Assembly (NCBI RefSeq): GCF_026341275.1
Contig: NZ_JAIFZO010000002.1
Location: 3,688,118 to 3,752,117 of the forward strand
DNA from: Streptomyces ortus
Lineage (GTDB): Bacteria > Actinomycetota > Actinomycetes > Streptomycetales > Streptomycetaceae
Direction: 5' to 3'
Length of the DNA: 64,000 nt
Positions within the stretch are counted from its first letter, which is position 1; each line of letters opens with the position of its first letter. The translations under genes and the position numbers were made by a program. Shown piece by piece: positions 1-8,064 of the stretch. Below the pieces are notes generated by a model. That model worked only from the letters and a program-made list of their open reading frames with translations. It was not told the origin of the DNA and ran no database searches.

Positions 1-1
1 C

Positions 2-619
2 GCCGCCCTGCGCTGGCGCGAGGCCGCGCTGCGGGCGGTGCGCGACGGCGATCCGGCGCACCTCGCCGAGCGCCTGGAGCTGATCGGGGCGGTCGGTGTC
101 CCGCCCAGCACGGCCGCCCTCGCGCACTACTGGCGCCGGGTCCTGCCGGTACGCCTCTCCGCCCGGCTGCGCGGCGCCGTCACCGAGGCGGCCGTCCCCG
201 AGCCCCCGGCCGACCCGGCTCCGGAGCAGGTCCTCGCCTTCGCCCGTATCCACGCCCTGGCGACCGCCGCCACCGACCACTGTCTCGTGTCCCACCGGCC
301 CGCCACCGCCGCGCACCCGGACCTGCTCTACGACGGTTTGCACGAGGCGTACCTCCTGGTGGCCGCCACTCTGCGGACCGACCGCGCCCCGGGGCCGGGT
401 GAGGCACTGGACTGTTACGTCGCCGCCCACGCCCGCGATGCGGGTACCCGGGACAGCCCCGCTTTCCGCCGCGCCCTCACGGTTCGCCTCGCCGCGGCGG
501 ATCACCCGGTGATGGCCCGCTACTGGCATCTGGCGGCCCGGTTGACGCCCGGTCCGACCCTCGGCGGGGCGGACGGCTGGCTGCGTACGGCGTTGGAGGC
601 GAGCGTGGCGGCGGCCTGA
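2..619 (+). CDS. Unrecognised protein, 5'-truncated by window edge
   Basis: The frame is open from the first bases of the window to a TGA at 619, so the 5' end lies outside. About 205 residues are visible. They are Ala/Arg/Leu-rich and mostly helical in character, with no signal peptide, membrane segment or catalytic motif that I can name. The visible part could be the effector-binding or dimerisation half of a transcriptional regulator, for example the C-terminal region of a Streptomyces MerR-type protein, but no DNA-binding domain is in view and this is a guess. An internal GTG at 38 is a possible start but has no clear ribosome site, so I favour a truncated longer gene. Confidence 0.55.
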   Translation, partial: AALRWREAALRAVRDGDPAHLAERLELIGAVGVPPSTAALAHYWRRVLPVRLSARLRGAVTEAAVPEPPADPAPEQVLAFARIHALATAATDHCLVSHRPATAAHPDLLYDGLHEAYLLVAATLRTDRAPGPGEALDCYVAAHARDAGTRDSPAFRRALTVRLAAADHPVMARYWHLAARLTPGPTLGGADGWLRTALEASVAAA

Positions 620-747
620 TCCCCGCGCACGTCGTCGCACCACTTGGAGGGGCCGGTTCTGCGACGGGCTGGCCGCCGCGAACGCCAACTCCCTAAGATG
701 TACATCCTGTTACGGATGCAGTTGGTGCCGATCGAGCCGGGGGAACC

Positions 748-1566
748 ATGAACACCGACAGGCCGCTGTCCAAGAAGATCGACGCCACTGTCCCGACGGC
801 CGCGCGCATGTACGACCACTATCTGGGCGGCAAGGACAACTACTCCGCGGACCGCGCGGCCTGCGAAGAGCTCGACAAGGTCGTGCCCAGCACCCGCCGG
901 CTGGCCCTCAACAACCGGCGGTTCCTGCAGCGGGTGGTCAGGACACTGGCGACGGACTACGGGATCCGGCAGTTCCTGGACCACGGATCCGGCCTCCCCA
1001 CCCAGGACAACGTGCACCAGGTCGCGCAGAGCATCGACCCGGACTCACGCGTGGTCTACGTCGACAACGACCCCATGGTGCTCGTCCACGGCCGGGCGCT
1101 GCTGGAGCAGAACGACGGCACGGCGGTCATCCACGCGGACATGCGCGACACCGACGAGATCTTCTCCCATCCCGAGACCCGGCGTCTGATCGACTTCTCG
1201 CAGCCGGTCGCCGCGCTGTTCAACTCGGTCTTCCACTGCATCCCCGACAGTGACACCGACGGCCCGCAGGCCGTGGTGGGGCGCGTCAGCGAGCGGCTCG
1301 CGCCCGGCAGCTTCATGGTGATCTGCCAACTGGTCAGCGCGGATGCCAAGGTCCGGGAGTTCGTCACCGACTTCATGGCTCAGGCGACACAGGGCCACTG
1401 GGGACGCGTACGCCAGGAGAAGGACGTGGCCGCGCTGTTCGACGGCATGGAGATCCTGGAGCCGGGGCTGGTGGAGGTCTCCACCTGGCGCCCCGACAGC
1501 GAGGTGCAGACGCGGCAGCTCTCCCAGGAGTGGATCGAGTTCGGCGGTCTTGGCCGGCTCCCGTAG
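748..1566 (+). CDS. SAM-dependent methyltransferase, DUF574 (Methyltransf_19) family
   Basis: The 272-residue product has the hallmarks of the actinobacterial DUF574 family. A conserved N-terminal stretch reads TAARMYDHYLGGKDNY near residues 15-30. A Rossmann-type SAM site follows, with an FLDHGSGLP motif near residue 75 and an acidic VVYVDNDPMV strand near residue 105. Members occur in many copies in Streptomyces and their methyl acceptors are mostly unknown; several sit near XRE/DUF397 regulators, as this one does. The ATG is preceded by a GGGGGAA ribosome site. Upstream lies a 10-base palindrome (GATGTACATC, 697-706) that may be part of the promoter. The gene converges on the XRE regulator that ends 15 bases further on. 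Assignment to the family is firm; the substrate is unknown. Confidence 0.9.
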   Translation: MNTDRPLSKKIDATVPTAARMYDHYLGGKDNYSADRAACEELDKVVPSTRRLALNNRRFLQRVVRTLATDYGIRQFLDHGSGLPTQDNVHQVAQSIDPDSRVVYVDNDPMVLVHGRALLEQNDGTAVIHADMRDTDEIFSHPETRRLIDFSQPVAALFNSVFHCIPDSDTDGPQAVVGRVSERLAPGSFMVICQLVSADAKVREFVTDFMAQATQGHWGRVRQEKDVAALFDGMEILEPGLVEVSTWRPDSEVQTRQLSQEWIEFGGLGRLP

Positions 1567-1581
1567 CCGGTCGCGCGCGGG

Positions 1582-2502
1582 TCAGCCGGAGCCGTAGCGC
1601 TGCTCCCGCGTGGCCCGCAGCATCTCCAGGGAGTCACGCGGCGTCAGGGCCTCGTCGGCCAGCCGGTCGAGCGTGAGCCGGTACTCCTCGGTCTCGTCGC
1701 GGTCTTCGAGGAAGTGCGCGCTTCTGATGTGTTCCAGGTAGACGACGTCCGGCAGGTCGAGTCCGCCGAACCGCAGATAGGTGATCGGTATGGCGGGCGC
1801 CGAGGCGTTCGTGACGTCCAGGGGCACGATCTGCAGGACCACATGGGGCCGTTGGGCCATGTCGATCAGATGGGTGAGCTGCTCGCGCATGGCCTCCCGG
1901 CTGCCCAGTACCCGCAGCAGGACGGACTCGTCGATGACGGCCCACAGCTGCGGGGCGTCCTCGCGGTGCAGCAACTGGGCGCGTCGCATGCGCAGTTCGA
2001 CCCTGCGGTGCACCTCGGCGGCCGGTACGTTCGGCAGGCCCCGTTCCACCACGGCCCGGGTGTAGGCCGGCGTCTGCAGCAGACCGGGCACGTACTGGAT
2101 CTCGAAGGTCCGGATGGCCGCCGCCGCTTCCTGGAGGCCGACCAGCCGCTCGAACCACTCGGGCATGAGGCGCTTGTCGTACCGCTGCCACCAGCCCGGT
2201 TCGCCGGCCCGGCGCAGCAGCTTGAGGAGCACCGACCCTTCGTACTCGTCGGTGCCGTAGAGCTGGAGCAGGGCGCGCACGTCGGTCTCGGTCGGCGGCT
2301 TGCGGCCCTTGCCCGACTCGATGCGTGAGAGCTTGGCGCCGCTGAAGCCCAGGGAGCGCGCGGCCTGGTCCTGAGCGAGGCCGGCGTCCTCCCGGAATCC
2401 CGAGAGCTGGACGCCGACGAGCATCTTCAGCAGAGTCGGGGCCGGTTCGGAACGCTCCAGATAGGATTCGAGCCGTGCGACGCGAGGCGACTCGGCGACC
2501 AT
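1582..2502 (-). CDS. XRE-family regulator with DUF5753 domain
   Basis: A 306-residue protein with a Cro/C1-type helix-turn-helix at about residues 33-85 (LAQDQAARSLGFSGAKLSRI) and a DUF5753 ligand- or partner-binding domain over roughly residues 100-290 (YVPGLLQTPAYTRAV is typical). This architecture is that of the WhiJ-like regulators of Streptomyces, which usually stand next to a small DUF397 partner. Here the DUF397 gene lies directly upstream on the same strand, about 110 bases away. The ATG has a GGGGGAG ribosome site. By analogy with known pairs, it likely acts with its DUF397 neighbour in controlling development or antibiotic production, but its target is not evident from the sequence. 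Confidence 0.92.
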   Translation of the reverse strand: MVAESPRVARLESYLERSEPAPTLLKMLVGVQLSGFREDAGLAQDQAARSLGFSGAKLSRIESGKGRKPPTETDVRALLQLYGTDEYEGSVLLKLLRRAGEPGWWQRYDKRLMPEWFERLVGLQEAAAAIRTFEIQYVPGLLQTPAYTRAVVERGLPNVPAAEVHRRVELRMRRAQLLHREDAPQLWAVIDESVLLRVLGSREAMREQLTHLIDMAQRPHVVLQIVPLDVTNASAPAIPITYLRFGGLDLPDVVYLEHIRSAHFLEDRDETEEYRLTLDRLADEALTPRDSLEMLRATREQRYGSG

Positions 2503-2611
2503 CTTCGACTCCCCCGCAAATCAGACACAAGGACGGCAACAGTATCGCACCGGACCGGGCCGCGTCCCATCCCCCTTCACAGGTCCGGGAGTTGGGACCA
2601 GTACCGGCGGC

Positions 2612-2839
2612 TCACAGCAGGTGGTCGAACTCACCGTCCTTGGCTCCCGCGAGGAAGGACGCCAGCTCCGCGGACGTGTAGACGAGCGCGGGCCCCTCGG
2701 GATCGCGGGAGTTGCGCACGGCGATGCCCCCGTCTATCCGGGCGACCTCCACGCAGTTCCCCTCGGCATTGCTGTGCCGGCTCTTGGTCCAGCTGACGTC
2801 CAGCGAACTGGCCTGTATCCCGTTCTCCACCTCAGGCAC
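2612..2839 (-). CDS. DUF397 small protein, partner of the XRE regulator
   Basis: A 75-residue product carrying the DUF397 core: SWTKSRHSNAEGNCVEVA near residues 15-33, then VRNSRDPEGPALVYT and an AELASFLAGAKDGEFD tail. I start it at a GTG with a GGGAG site six bases upstream. The frame extends further 5', but that extension is Pro/Ala/Arg-rich, unlike the family, and lacks a ribosome site. Proteins of this family pair genetically with XRE/DUF5753 regulators and are thought to modulate them. Co-orientation with the gene at 1582-2502 supports that role here. Confidence 0.9.
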   Translation of the reverse strand: MPEVENGIQASSLDVSWTKSRHSNAEGNCVEVARIDGGIAVRNSRDPEGPALVYTSAELASFLAGAKDGEFDHLL

Positions 2840-3285
2840 CGCTTCTCCCTGCTTTTCCCGTTGGCGTCCCGCACCGGGTGGGGCCGGTGGTGACCCGGCG
2901 GCCCTCGACCCAGCATCTTCGGCCAAACTTCACGCAATTTCGCGTGCAATTGCACACGACGGTGTTCAGTGTGGATAATAACTGCAGCGCCGACAACCCC
3001 AGCCAGGACCCCGCGTCCTGACGTCACATCAGGGAGATGACGTGTTGTCACCTGCGCGTCCAGAGCTTTCGCCGCAGCGGCCGACCGCATCGCCGGCGGG
3101 CTGCCTGGGCAGGTTCACCGGACTTCCGGCACGACCGCCTCTGACGGCCGGCGGGGCAGTCGTCCCGGAAGTCGCGCACCTCCGTGAACACCCGGGGCGC
3201 GGTACGTCACTTCGGACCTCCGCCGCGGACGGACCCGCCGCCCCCGCCATCGAACCGATACGACACGCCGGAAAGGCCTTACGCC
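2840..3285. other. Gene-poor promoter region (446 bases)
   Basis: This region separates the minus-strand DUF397 gene from the plus-strand HEAT-like gene, so it should hold two divergent promoters. It is locally AT-richer than its surroundings at 2925-2995. It contains a perfect 12-base palindrome (GTGCAATTGCAC, 2944-2955) and an inverted repeat with arms ACGTCA (3021-3026) and TGACGT (3038-3043). These are candidate regulator sites. I see no convincing coding frame or RNA gene. Confidence 0.4.
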
Positions 3286-3840
3286 ATGCATAGCGTTCCG
3301 CCGCAGCAGCCGAGGACCGGACAGCGAGGACAGGAACTGGCCCGGACGGGGAAGGCGTCGACCACGCCACTGACCGCCATGGGCCACATCTCCTGGGGTG
3401 AGATGCGGGACTCCACCGGCTGCGCGACCGCCATCCCCCTGCTCCTCAGCAGTGTCGCCTGGGGTGACGAGGAGACCGCGGCGACGGCGCTCAAAGAACT
3501 GCGCGAACGCGTCTGCCAGTACGGCTTCGTCGTGGAACAGGCGACCGCCGCCACGGTCCCCTTCCTGTGGGAGCTCGCGCAGCTGCCCCAGGTGACCTGC
3601 CGGGCACGGATCCTGCACCTGCTCAAGAACATCGCCGACACCCGGCAGTGGGAGAGCATCGCGGACGCCTATCCGAAGCTGCTCAACCACCGCGAGAACC
3701 CGGCCGTGTGGGAGCGCGCGGCGCGGGAAGCCGTCCATGCCCATCAGGACGTGCTCGACGAACTCGTGTCGGAGGACGACACGGAGATCGCTCACGCCAC
3801 GACGGAACTGGCGCGCACGCTGGGCCGACAGACCTGCTGA
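3286..3840 (+). CDS. Hypothetical HEAT-repeat-like protein
   Basis: The product is 184 residues. Its centre has HEAT-like helical pairs, with phrases such as AIPLLLSSVAWGDEE and ATAATVPFLWELAQLP. These resemble small HEAT-repeat proteins of actinobacteria that often act as scaffolds or immunity-type partners. The ATG at 3286 follows a GGAAAGG ribosome site by nine bases. The frame continues upstream, but that stretch is Pro/Arg-rich and unlikely to be translated. There is no signal peptide or membrane segment, so it should be cytoplasmic. It stands alone. No function can be given with confidence. Confidence 0.7.
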   Translation: MHSVPPQQPRTGQRGQELARTGKASTTPLTAMGHISWGEMRDSTGCATAIPLLLSSVAWGDEETAATALKELRERVCQYGFVVEQATAATVPFLWELAQLPQVTCRARILHLLKNIADTRQWESIADAYPKLLNHRENPAVWERAAREAVHAHQDVLDELVSEDDTEIAHATTELARTLGRQTC

Positions 3841-3986
3841 ACGGGCGTCACGCCGGTCCGCTCAGATGCACTTACGATCCGCCTCGCGCCGCTGCCGCCA
3901 GTCCGGCGGGCCGGGGCGACCTGGACGAGGCGGGCGGGCGGCGCGCCACCACAGGTGTGGCCGCGGGCCCGCGACGTCCGCGGCCG

Positions 3987-4433
3987 TCAGGAGGACTCCA
4001 CGGCCGCCTTGATGCGCCGGCCGAAAGCGGGGGCGTCCTTGCGCGCCGCGCCGCCCGCGAGGGGCAGCAGCAACGTGCCGATGCCGTGGCCCTCCAGCAC
4101 GTTGAAGATACGGACGCGGGTCCCGCCGCCGGGCGTCGGTTCCAGGTCGTAACCGCCGTCGGTCGCGGTGATCAGGTTCCGTGACCGCTCGCTCCAGCGG
4201 ATCCTGCCCGGCGCGACGAGTTCGGTGATCTCGAACTCCCGGCCCGTCTTCATTCCGGCGTCCTTCACCGTGCTGCGAAAGACCGTGCCGACCGCCGTCG
4301 GCCCGTCCGGCTTCTTCTCGATCCGCTGTACGCGCGGGCTGAACTTCGGGTCGTTCGTGCCGTCGGCGAGGAAGGCGAAGACCTCGTCGATCGGGCGGTC
4401 GATGTCGACAGTGGCCTCGAACTGGGTACCCAT
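3987..4433 (-). CDS. SRPBCC-fold (polyketide cyclase/START-like) protein
   Basis: A 148-residue protein with the SRPBCC pattern: a first strand FEATVDIDRPIDEVFAFLAD (residues 5-24), WSERSR in the middle, and a C-terminal helix. The fold forms a deep hydrophobic pocket for lipids, polyketides or aromatic ligands; members include cyclases, lipid binders and stress-related proteins. The ATG has a GGGAGAG site; the longer frame upstream is basic, Pro-rich and lacks family similarity. It is one of three SRPBCC genes in the window (see also 25910 and 27343). The ligand is unknown. Confidence 0.85.
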   Translation of the reverse strand: MGTQFEATVDIDRPIDEVFAFLADGTNDPKFSPRVQRIEKKPDGPTAVGTVFRSTVKDAGMKTGREFEITELVAPGRIRWSERSRNLITATDGGYDLEPTPGGGTRVRIFNVLEGHGIGTLLLPLAGGAARKDAPAFGRRIKAAVESS

Positions 4434-4708
4434 GGGCTCTCCCGGGGATGGCGGTGGCCGGCGGCAAGAGGCCGGACGCTGCCGGGGCCGCGGGTCCACA
4501 CGTCAGAACAGGCGGGTCAACCATACGCCGCCGACGCCCGGCCCCGCAGGCACAACAGGACAGGCATGTCCTTGTCATTTCTCTGGACAGCCGCCGTACG
4601 CCGTGCTGTGATGCCGCAAGCCAACTTTCCAACGTTGTACAGCCTCTGTTCCGCGGGCCACGGCAGCCGTCGGTGGCCACTTCCTCTCCCCCAACAGGAA
4701 GCAGTGAC

Positions 4709-7114
4709 ATGCCGATCAACAGACGCCACCTGCTGCGCTCCGGCAGCCTCGCCCTCGGTGCGGGCGCCCCTCTGCTGACCAGCCGGCCCGTCGCCGCCGC
4801 ATCCCGGGGGCCCGCCGCCGCGGTCGCCGACGTGGCCGCCGACGCCTTTCTCCGGCTGAAGCCCGGCAGCATCGTCCCGCGCGGCTGGCTGGCCGGTCAG
4901 CTGCGGCTCCAGCTGGACGGGCTCTGCGGCCGTCTCACCGAGAAGTCCCACTTCCTGGACTTCGCCACAAGCGGCTGGGTCCACCCCGAGAACAGCGCGT
5001 GGGAGGAACTGCCGTACTGGCTGCGCGGTTACGTGCCGCTGGCCGTCGCCACCCGCGACACCGCCGCGCTGGACCGGGCGCGGCGCTGGATCGACGCGAT
5101 TCTCGCCACCCAGCAGAGCGACGGCTTCTTCGGGCCGCGCGCACTGCGGACCGCGCTCAACGGCGGCCCCGACTTCTGGCCCTTCCTTCCCCTCCTCCAG
5201 GCGCTCCGCAGCTTCCAGGAGTTCACCGGCGACACCCGTGTGGTCCCCTTCCTCACCCGGTTCCTGCGGTACATGAACACACAGGGCAAGGGCGCCTTCG
5301 ACACGAGCTGGGTGTCGCTGCGGTGGGGCGACTGCATGGACATCGCCCTGTGGCTGTACCGCCGGACGCCCGAGCCCTTCCTCCTCGACCTGGTCGACAA
5401 GATGCACACCTGGGGTGCCGACTGGACCGGTGCGCCGCCGAACGTCCACAACGTCAACATCGCGCAGGGTTTCCGCGAACCGGCGCAGTACGCGCAACGC
5501 TCCGGTTCGGCGGAGCACACCCGCGCCAGCTATCGCACGTACACCGAACTCCTCGCGGAACACGGCCAGTTCGCCGGTGGTGGGTTCGCGGGCGACGAGA
5601 ACATCCGGCCCGGTTTCGACGATCCACGGCAGGGCTTCGAGACCTGCGGTGTCGTCGAGTTCATGGCCAGCCACGAGCTGCTCACGCGGGTCACCGGAGA
5701 TCCGCTCTGGGCCGACCGGTGCGAGGAGCTGGCCTTCAACATGCTGCCCGCGACCCTGGACCCCGAGGGCAAGGGCGTGCACTACGTGACCAGCGCCAAC
5801 AGCATCGACCTGGACAACTCCCGCAAGACACACGGGCAGTTCCAGAACGGCTTCGCCATGCAGTCCTTCCAGCCCGGCATCGACCAGTACCGCTGCTGCC
5901 CGCACAACTACGGCATGGGATGGCCCTACTTCGCCGAGGAACTCTGGCTGGGCACCCCGGACGGCGGCCTCGCCGCGGCCATGTACGCGGCGTGCCAGGT
6001 CACGACGGAGGTGGCCGGGGGCACAGCGGTCACCGTCACGGAGACCACGGACTACCCGTTCGGCGAGAGCGTCGAGTTCGTCGTCTCGACCCGGCGTTCC
6101 GTCCGCTTCCCCCTGCTGCTGCGGATACCGGGCTGGTGCGCGGCGCCCCGGCTCCAGGTCAACGGGAAGAGCGTGCCCGCTCGGAGCGGACCGGCTTTCG
6201 TACGCGTGGAACGCACCTGGGCCGACGGTGACCGGGTCTCCCTGCGGCTGCCGCAGAGCACGACCGTGCACACCTGGCCCGGGAACCGGGACTCGGTCGG
6301 AGTGAGCCACGGACCGCTCGCCTACGCGCTGCGCATCGGTGAGAGATACGTCCGCTACGGCGGCGACACGGTCTTCCCCGAGTACGAGGTCCATGCCACG
6401 ACCCCCTGGAACTACGGCCTGGTGCCCGGCGGGGAGCTGGTGGTGCACCGCGCCGCGGGGCCGGTCGCCGCGAATCCGTTCACGCAGTCGGCGACCCCCC
6501 TGTCCATCACCGCCGACGCGCGCCGGGTCCCCGAGTGGATCGCCGACGACGAGCACGTGGTGGCTCCGCTGCAGCAGAGCCCGGCCCGGTCGGCGGGTGC
6601 GGTGAAGCAGGTCACGCTGATCCCCATGGGCGCGGCCCGGCTCCGCATCGCGTCCTTTCCGACCGCCTCCCCCGACGGCACGCCCTGGCGGCCCGAGGCC
6701 CCGTACCGGCGGATCCGTAACAAGCACAGTGGGAAGGTGCTCGCCGTGGACGGCATGTCCACCGAGAACAGCGCCCATGTGGTGCAGTTCGACAACTCGG
6801 GCACCGGGGACCACGCCTGGCAGGTCCTGGACCGGAGCGAGGGGTGGTCCCTGATCCGCAACGGCCACAGTGGGAAGGTCCTGGGCGTGGACCTCATGTC
6901 GACGCAGAACAGCGCGCACGTCGTCCAGTTCGAGGACAACGGCACCGACGACCACCTGTGGCAGTTCGTCGACGCGGGCAGCGGCTGGTTCCTGATCCGC
7001 AACAAACACAGCGGGAAGGTCCTCGGGGTGGACGGCATGTCCACTCAGAACAGCGCCCATGTCGTCCAATTCGAGGACAACGGCACCGACGACCACCTGT
7101 GGCAGTTCGCCTGA
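4709..7114 (+). CDS. Tat-exported GH127-type glycoside hydrolase (DUF1680) with ricin-type C-terminus
   Basis: The 801-residue product starts with a twin-arginine signal (RRHLLRSGSLALGAGA, residues 5-20) ending near residue 36. The main domain, about residues 45-660, matches the beta-L-arabinofuranosidase family GH127/GH146. It has an ETC motif (Glu311, Cys313) and a CCPHN motif (Cys396, Cys397). In characterised members these residues bind zinc, and one cysteine is the catalytic nucleophile. Residues 668-801 hold three ricin/CBM13-like repeats ending in QxW. It probably acts outside the cell, removing arabinofuranose or related sugars from plant polymers or glycoproteins. The ATG at 4709 follows a GGAAG site; the frame extends further upstream but would bury the signal. 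The exact sugar specificity is open, because DUF1680 families vary. Confidence 0.88.
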   Translation: MPINRRHLLRSGSLALGAGAPLLTSRPVAAASRGPAAAVADVAADAFLRLKPGSIVPRGWLAGQLRLQLDGLCGRLTEKSHFLDFATSGWVHPENSAWEELPYWLRGYVPLAVATRDTAALDRARRWIDAILATQQSDGFFGPRALRTALNGGPDFWPFLPLLQALRSFQEFTGDTRVVPFLTRFLRYMNTQGKGAFDTSWVSLRWGDCMDIALWLYRRTPEPFLLDLVDKMHTWGADWTGAPPNVHNVNIAQGFREPAQYAQRSGSAEHTRASYRTYTELLAEHGQFAGGGFAGDENIRPGFDDPRQGFETCGVVEFMASHELLTRVTGDPLWADRCEELAFNMLPATLDPEGKGVHYVTSANSIDLDNSRKTHGQFQNGFAMQSFQPGIDQYRCCPHNYGMGWPYFAEELWLGTPDGGLAAAMYAACQVTTEVAGGTAVTVTETTDYPFGESVEFVVSTRRSVRFPLLLRIPGWCAAPRLQVNGKSVPARSGPAFVRVERTWADGDRVSLRLPQSTTVHTWPGNRDSVGVSHGPLAYALRIGERYVRYGGDTVFPEYEVHATTPWNYGLVPGGELVVHRAAGPVAANPFTQSATPLSITADARRVPEWIADDEHVVAPLQQSPARSAGAVKQVTLIPMGAARLRIASFPTASPDGTPWRPEAPYRRIRNKHSGKVLAVDGMSTENSAHVVQFDNSGTGDHAWQVLDRSEGWSLIRNGHSGKVLGVDLMSTQNSAHVVQFEDNGTDDHLWQFVDAGSGWFLIRNKHSGKVLGVDGMSTQNSAHVVQFEDNGTDDHLWQFA
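6712..7113 (+). repeat. Three in-frame repeats encoding ricin-type modules
   Basis: Three consecutive units of about 45 codons lie at the 3' end of the GH127-type gene, starting near 6712, 6850 and 6990. Each encodes the pattern IRNxHSGKVL...VDxMST, then AHVVQF, then WQ. The second and third copies are nearly identical at both protein and DNA level, whereas the first has diverged, which points to a recent duplication of one module. They would form a beta-trefoil-like carbohydrate-binding domain. Confidence 0.9.
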
Positions 7115-7256
7115 ACGGCGCCCCGGCGATTCCGAGCGATTCGAAAGAGAACCGCTCGGCTCCGCGCGCCGTCTTGATGGTCGAAGCGGACCTGCTACGA
7201 GAGACAACTCGTGGGGCCGCTGCGACACATGAGTGTTCACAGGAAAGGCTGTCGAA

Positions 7257-7886
7257 GTGGTGTTAGTGGATCAGAGGGCGAGACGAGTCAGCTCGATCGC
7301 GGGAGCGACGCTGGCGGCGGTCGTGGCTCTCGGCGGATGTTCGGGCGACACGGACCCCTCCCCGGAGAAGAAGCCGACCGCGAGCGGCTCGCCCGCGGCC
7401 GACAAGAAGAAGCCGGACTCGGACGCCTCGGCCTCGTCCCCGGCTTCGGCCGCCGACCGGTCCACCGCCGAGGGAGCTGTCGCCGCGTGGGTCACCGCGG
7501 TCGTCAAACAGCAGCCCGAGGAGGCCTGCCTGGTGATGGCGGAACCGGCCAAGGGCTCGACGCCCGCCAAGGTCGGCAGTGCGGAGACCTGCGGCGACGG
7601 CGCGCCCGACCGCAAGCAGATCGACGCGACCGTCAAGCAGCTCGGTGAGTCGTTCACACCCAAGCCGCCCTCCGCGGACCCGAAGGTGGAGGTTGCCAAG
7701 GCTCCGGCCGGCGGCGACACCGCCGAGTTCCCCGCCGACAAGATCACTGTCGACGGCCAGACCCTCGAAAAGATCGTCCTGTCCCACTCCACCGGAGTGA
7801 CGGCGGACCAGTTGGACATCAAGGTGCAGTCCAGCAGGATCGAGGACTCCTGGTACGTGACGAACCTGGACTTCGACATCGGTTAG
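7257..7886 (+). CDS. Secreted lipoprotein with a TTA codon near its start
   Basis: The product is about 209 residues. A short basic N-terminus (RARR) is followed by a hydrophobic stretch and a lipobox LGGC at about residues 26-29, so it should be a membrane-anchored lipoprotein. After the cysteine comes a Lys/Ser/Ala/Pro-rich linker, then a domain of roughly 130 residues with two cysteines (EEACLV and ETCGDG), possibly disulfide-bonded. This domain resembles the DUF4878/NTF2-like lipoproteins of actinobacteria only loosely. A GGAAAGG site at 7242-7248 supports the GTG at 7257. With that start, codon 3 is TTA, which in Streptomyces needs the rare bldA tRNA. Starts at 7233 or 7260 are possible and would also include it. 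The function is unknown. Confidence 0.75.
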   Translation: MVLVDQRARRVSSIAGATLAAVVALGGCSGDTDPSPEKKPTASGSPAADKKKPDSDASASSPASAADRSTAEGAVAAWVTAVVKQQPEEACLVMAEPAKGSTPAKVGSAETCGDGAPDRKQIDATVKQLGESFTPKPPSADPKVEVAKAPAGGDTAEFPADKITVDGQTLEKIVLSHSTGVTADQLDIKVQSSRIEDSWYVTNLDFDIG

Positions 7887-7890
7887 GACA

Positions 7891-7981
7891 CCGGACGGGA
7901 CCCGTCCGGGATCCGTCCGGCCGACCGTGCGCCCGCCGTCCGCCCCATGTCCGCGTCTCTCGCCGCGGGCATGGGGCGGAC
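7891..7981 (+). terminator. Two GC-rich stem-loops after the lipoprotein gene
   Basis: Directly after the stop codon is an inverted repeat CCGGACGGG/CCCGTCCGG (7891-7909). A second, longer hairpin follows with 12-base arms GTCCGCCCCATG (7938-7949) and CATGGGGCGGAC (7970-7981), a perfect match around a 20-base loop. There is no T-tract, which is usual for Streptomyces terminators. They separate the lipoprotein gene from the next gene in the same direction. Confidence 0.6.
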
Positions 7982-8064
7982 GTGTCCGGCAGGCGGGCGA
8001 CTACGCGATGGGCGATGCGGGAAGGTCGCTTCTGGAGAACTGCCCTTCGGAGAAGGAGCACAGG

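Noticed and set aside
3184..3285. N-terminal extension of the HEAT-like protein
   Set aside because: The residues are Pro/Arg-rich with no ribosome site, whereas the ATG at 3286 has a well-placed GGAAAGG.
4517..7240. A 907-codon minus-strand frame opposite the GH127-like gene
   Set aside because: It mirrors the codon phase of a gene with clear Tat signal and catalytic motifs, and has no ribosome site or recognisable domain.
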